DNA of 64,000 nucleotides, from the NCBI RefSeq assembly GCF_004768545.1, contig NZ_CP038636.1:620001-684000 (forward strand), given 5' to 3'. Below, one piece after another: positions 61,988 to 64,000 of this stretch. The notes under the pieces were generated by a model that had not been told where the DNA came from, searched no databases, and was given only the letters and a program-made list of their open reading frames with translations. Position 1 is the stretch's first letter. Every line of letters starts with the position of its first letter. The translations under genes and the position numbers were made by a program. This DNA comes from Cupriavidus oxalaticus. Its GTDB lineage: Bacteria > Pseudomonadota > Gammaproteobacteria > Burkholderiales > Burkholderiaceae.

Positions 61988-63910
61988 TTATCTCGTCGGA
62001 TCTCTCTGGGGCGGCACAACGGGAATGTCCCTATGACGCGTGACGTCCTCGTTCCGTCTGATTGATGGATCTCTCTGGGGCGGCACAACGCGCATGTCCC
62101 GATGACGCGTGACGTCCTCGTTCCTTCTGATCAATGGTTCTCTCTGGGTCGGCAGTTTGATGCCAACTTCAAAGTCCTGCTGGATCTCGGAGAGCCTACG
62201 GGGAGGCGGCTTCTTGCCCAAGTGACGAACAACCTTGGGCCAAGTCGCACGGCATACCCCGGCAGCGGTTTCTAGCGGGTGCACAGCATCGAGGGCGCGC
62301 TCACAAGCGAGCCAGTGCGCGGTATCGCGGAAAGTGAACTTGCCACCGCAGCTGTCATCTAGCGGATTGCCCGGCGCAGGCACCTGAATCCTCAGGTCTC
62401 GCGCGCATTCCTTCTTGAAGTCCTCGATCTCCTTGGCTACAAACGACGATCGGCTCGAAAGCCCCTGGCAAGCTTCCTTTCCGGCATAGGTAATTGAGTT
62501 GGTTATCGAGCCGGCGAAGGTGCGCGCGTACTTTGCGGCCGCTTCGTCCAGTCCCCTTGCGACTTGGCCGACGTGCATGTTAAACATCTTCCGCTGAGGG
62601 TTGCACAGACCGTCGAAGCGATTTGAGAAGTAGCATCTGTCGTAGTATTCGCGGCACTCGTGGTTGATGGTGGCGGTCATCGCATCTAGACCACGAGGAT
62701 TGGTCATCATCAATTTGGCGCCTCGGTGATAGCAACGCGCGTAGGTCTCTGCGTAGTAGACCGCGGGGCTATCGCAGGAATTGGACTTACCCGACGCCAA
62801 CTCCCGTCCGCGCTGGGTCGCGTCCCAAAGTGTCCAAGGGATGTTGAGCGGCCGCTCGATCAAGCGCTCAGCCAACTCAGCCACGTCACTCCCGGCCTTC
62901 GCCACGCCCTTGATGATCTTGCCAGCGGTGCCGCACATGGTCTCGCGCATGTCGTCTGGCATCGGCAGAGCGCAAGCCACCTCTATATGCATGACCAGGT
63001 AAAACTCGACCACAGCCTCAGTGGCAGCGCGATGATCAGTATGCTTCACAGCCTTTACTACTCGCGCAAAGAGATCAGCGCGATGCTGGATGATGTCATC
63101 GGCGATGGGACCTATGAGCGGCTGAAAAGCCGGCGTGAGAATGATGTTCAGGACAATCTTCGCAGCCACCTTGTACACCTCGACGCCGCCATAGTAGCTG
63201 ACCGATATCCAGTCGTCGTCGCGAATGCCGTTTGCAACTTGAATGATGTTGCGGATGGTGGCGGTCTGGCCATCACCGAGGTTGGTTCGGTTGTCCGCCT
63301 TAAGCTTGTCAACGAGCTCGAGTGCCAGGCGGTACTTGGCGCCCGAGGGCACTTGCGTGACACACCGTCCGAAGTCCGGACGCGTCGCCAAGCAGCTCGC
63401 CATCGCCTTCGTGACACCGCGCGCCTCTACCGGAAGTCGATCTAGCATCGCCTCCGCAGTACATGCATCGACAGTCTTGCCCCCGAGCATGCACGCTACC
63501 AGCGGTTGCGCTTCAGGCGGCATGCGCTTGACGACCTCACCTCGAGCGCATACGTCCAGCCCAAGTTTTTTTCCGTCCAGGCTTTTGCCAACACATCGCA
63601 CGACGGTTTTGACGATGTCCTTCTCGGTGTCGTTGAGTGTGACGCCGACGCTGCTTCCAGCGATCGCAAACGCGTCCACTGCGGTGTCGACTGCGTCGCC
63701 GGCACGCGCAGCGGTCACACAACAAACACTGAGCGCCAATGCAATAGCAGCCCGTAAGAAGGCACTGCCAGTCTCGCGTGAAGATGTGACAAGGCAATCA
63801 ATGACACGGCTCCAGGTTGACTGGCTGAGATCGCCACCGCACTCAGTGGCATAGCTGTTCGATTCAGCGCGCCTGCATACCCCTACACCGCATCGATCGT
63901 ACTTCATCAT
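61988..63910 (-). CDS. Cys-rich exported protein with C-terminal tandem repeats
   Basis: 640 residues, not recognised. A hydrophobic stretch at about 50-70 (AFLRAAIALALSVCCVTAARAG) gives an export signal; the 45 residues before it make the start uncertain. The mature part has many cysteines (CVGKSLDGKKLGLDVC, VACMLGGKTVDACTAEA, CARCYHRGAK-like, HECREYYDRCY), probably disulphide-bonded, and no catalytic motif. The last 55 residues are repeats of a 23-residue unit (RRNEDVTRHRDI, VVPPQRDP) from a 69-bp tandem repeat. It shares a strand with the HExxH gene 80 bp downstream and may be its partner or substrate. Confidence 0.7.
   Translation of the reverse strand: MMKYDRCGVGVCRRAESNSYATECGGDLSQSTWSRVIDCLVTSSRETGSAFLRAAIALALSVCCVTAARAGDAVDTAVDAFAIAGSSVGVTLNDTEKDIVKTVVRCVGKSLDGKKLGLDVCARGEVVKRMPPEAQPLVACMLGGKTVDACTAEAMLDRLPVEARGVTKAMASCLATRPDFGRCVTQVPSGAKYRLALELVDKLKADNRTNLGDGQTATIRNIIQVANGIRDDDWISVSYYGGVEVYKVAAKIVLNIILTPAFQPLIGPIADDIIQHRADLFARVVKAVKHTDHRAATEAVVEFYLVMHIEVACALPMPDDMRETMCGTAGKIIKGVAKAGSDVAELAERLIERPLNIPWTLWDATQRGRELASGKSNSCDSPAVYYAETYARCYHRGAKLMMTNPRGLDAMTATINHECREYYDRCYFSNRFDGLCNPQRKMFNMHVGQVARGLDEAAAKYARTFAGSITNSITYAGKEACQGLSSRSSFVAKEIEDFKKECARDLRIQVPAPGNPLDDSCGGKFTFRDTAHWLACERALDAVHPLETAAGVCRATWPKVVRHLGKKPPPRRLSEIQQDFEVGIKLPTQREPLIRRNEDVTRHRDMRVVPPQRDPSIRRNEDVTRHRDIPVVPPQRDPTR
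61998..62155 (-). repeat. 69-bp tandem repeat at the end of the Cys-rich gene
   Basis: Unit starts at 61998, 62067 and 62136, each beginning GG(A/T)TCTCTCTGGG on the plus strand. The first two are nearly identical and the third is partial. In frame it gives a 23-residue, arginine- and proline-rich repeat. Confidence 0.9.
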
Positions 63911-63936
63911 GTGGCACCCACATTCGATAATCGACC

Positions 63937-63954
63937 CTTATCGGCATGGCGTTT
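63937..63954. repeat. 18-bp direct repeat, right copy
   Basis: CTTATCGGCATGGCGTTT in the same orientation as 60411-60428, 27 bp before the start of the Cys-rich gene. No integrase gene lies between the copies. Confidence 0.55.
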
Positions 63955-64000
63955 ATGCGCCCTGCACAGGTAGCGGCGTTGGTCGTTCTTAGCGTGACGG

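Noticed and set aside
61998..62155. Possible CRISPR array
   Set aside because: Units are head-to-tail with no spacers and lie in frame within a coding sequence.
1..64000. tRNA or rRNA genes
   Set aside because: I looked for GTTCGA-type T-loops with CCA-like ends and for rRNA landmarks and saw none convincing; a dedicated scan was not possible.

Overview
The window is GC-rich, tightly packed DNA from a beta-proteobacterium. Gene content (PHA-synthase-like DUF3141 protein, NodT/MFP/RND efflux operon, SulP/PPK2 genes, meta-cleavage catabolic operon) and the insertion elements suggest the Burkholderiales, most likely Cupriavidus or Ralstonia, perhaps a secondary replicon or island-rich chromosome region. 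That assignment is an inference from gene style; no rRNA, tRNA or replication gene is present to fix it. The window alternates metabolic operons with decayed mobile DNA.

Region 1 (1-7.3 kb): a tight five-gene plus-strand operon of a CxxCxGxG zinc-ribbon protein, a Met-rich coiled protein, a PASTA-domain protein, a large subtilisin-like protease with two C-terminal peptidoglycan-binding-type modules, and a helical partner. A lone SIR2-domain protein of clearly lower GC follows and is a candidate defence gene. Region 2 (7.3-17.9 kb): mobile-element debris. It holds the 3' half of one group II intron (domain V intact), a Tn3-family transposon with ~55-bp inverted ends, the 5' half of a different group II intron, an IS3 remnant, an IS5-family transposase, a frameshifted H-NS-like gene, an intact PPK2 kinase, a SulP'-'PPK2 deletion scar and a broken K+-channel RCK gene.

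Region 3 (18-38 kb): a SulP transporter; an OMF-MFP-RND efflux operon with ATGA overlaps; two small RRM-type RNA-binding genes beside a coiled-coil protein; then a carbon-storage/acyl-phosphate module on the minus strand (pta-ackA-scoA-scoB by stop-start overlaps, then fabI and the DUF3141 protein). Two extra DUF3141 fragments show a past duplication and deletion here. An AI-2E family transporter with a long soluble C-terminus follows. Region 4 (38-45.6 kb): an aromatic meta-cleavage type operon (extradiol dioxygenase, FAH-fold hydrolase, MDR oxidoreductase, acyl-CoA ligase, FAD monooxygenase, decayed outer-membrane gene). Its sigma-70-like promoter carries a 7-5-7 palindrome over the -10 box.

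Region 5 (45.6-64 kb): an accessory island that opens with a decayed tyrosine integrase. It contains mostly unrecognised, secreted or small proteins separated by two dispersed repeat families: a multi-hairpin unit of about 230 bp placed in front of three unrelated small genes, and arrays of three copies of a 17-bp motif. Highlights are a caspase-like His/Cys protein, a pair of secreted proteins of which the first resembles the MACPF pore-forming family, a segmental duplication of four-cysteine secreted proteins, a DUF2513 gene with a LexA-type box, a Tat-exported HExxH protein, and a Cys-rich exported protein with a 69-bp tandem repeat at its end. The best candidates for an undescribed system are the exported pair at 55.6-58.1 kb, the repeat-linked small genes, and the protease operon at the start.
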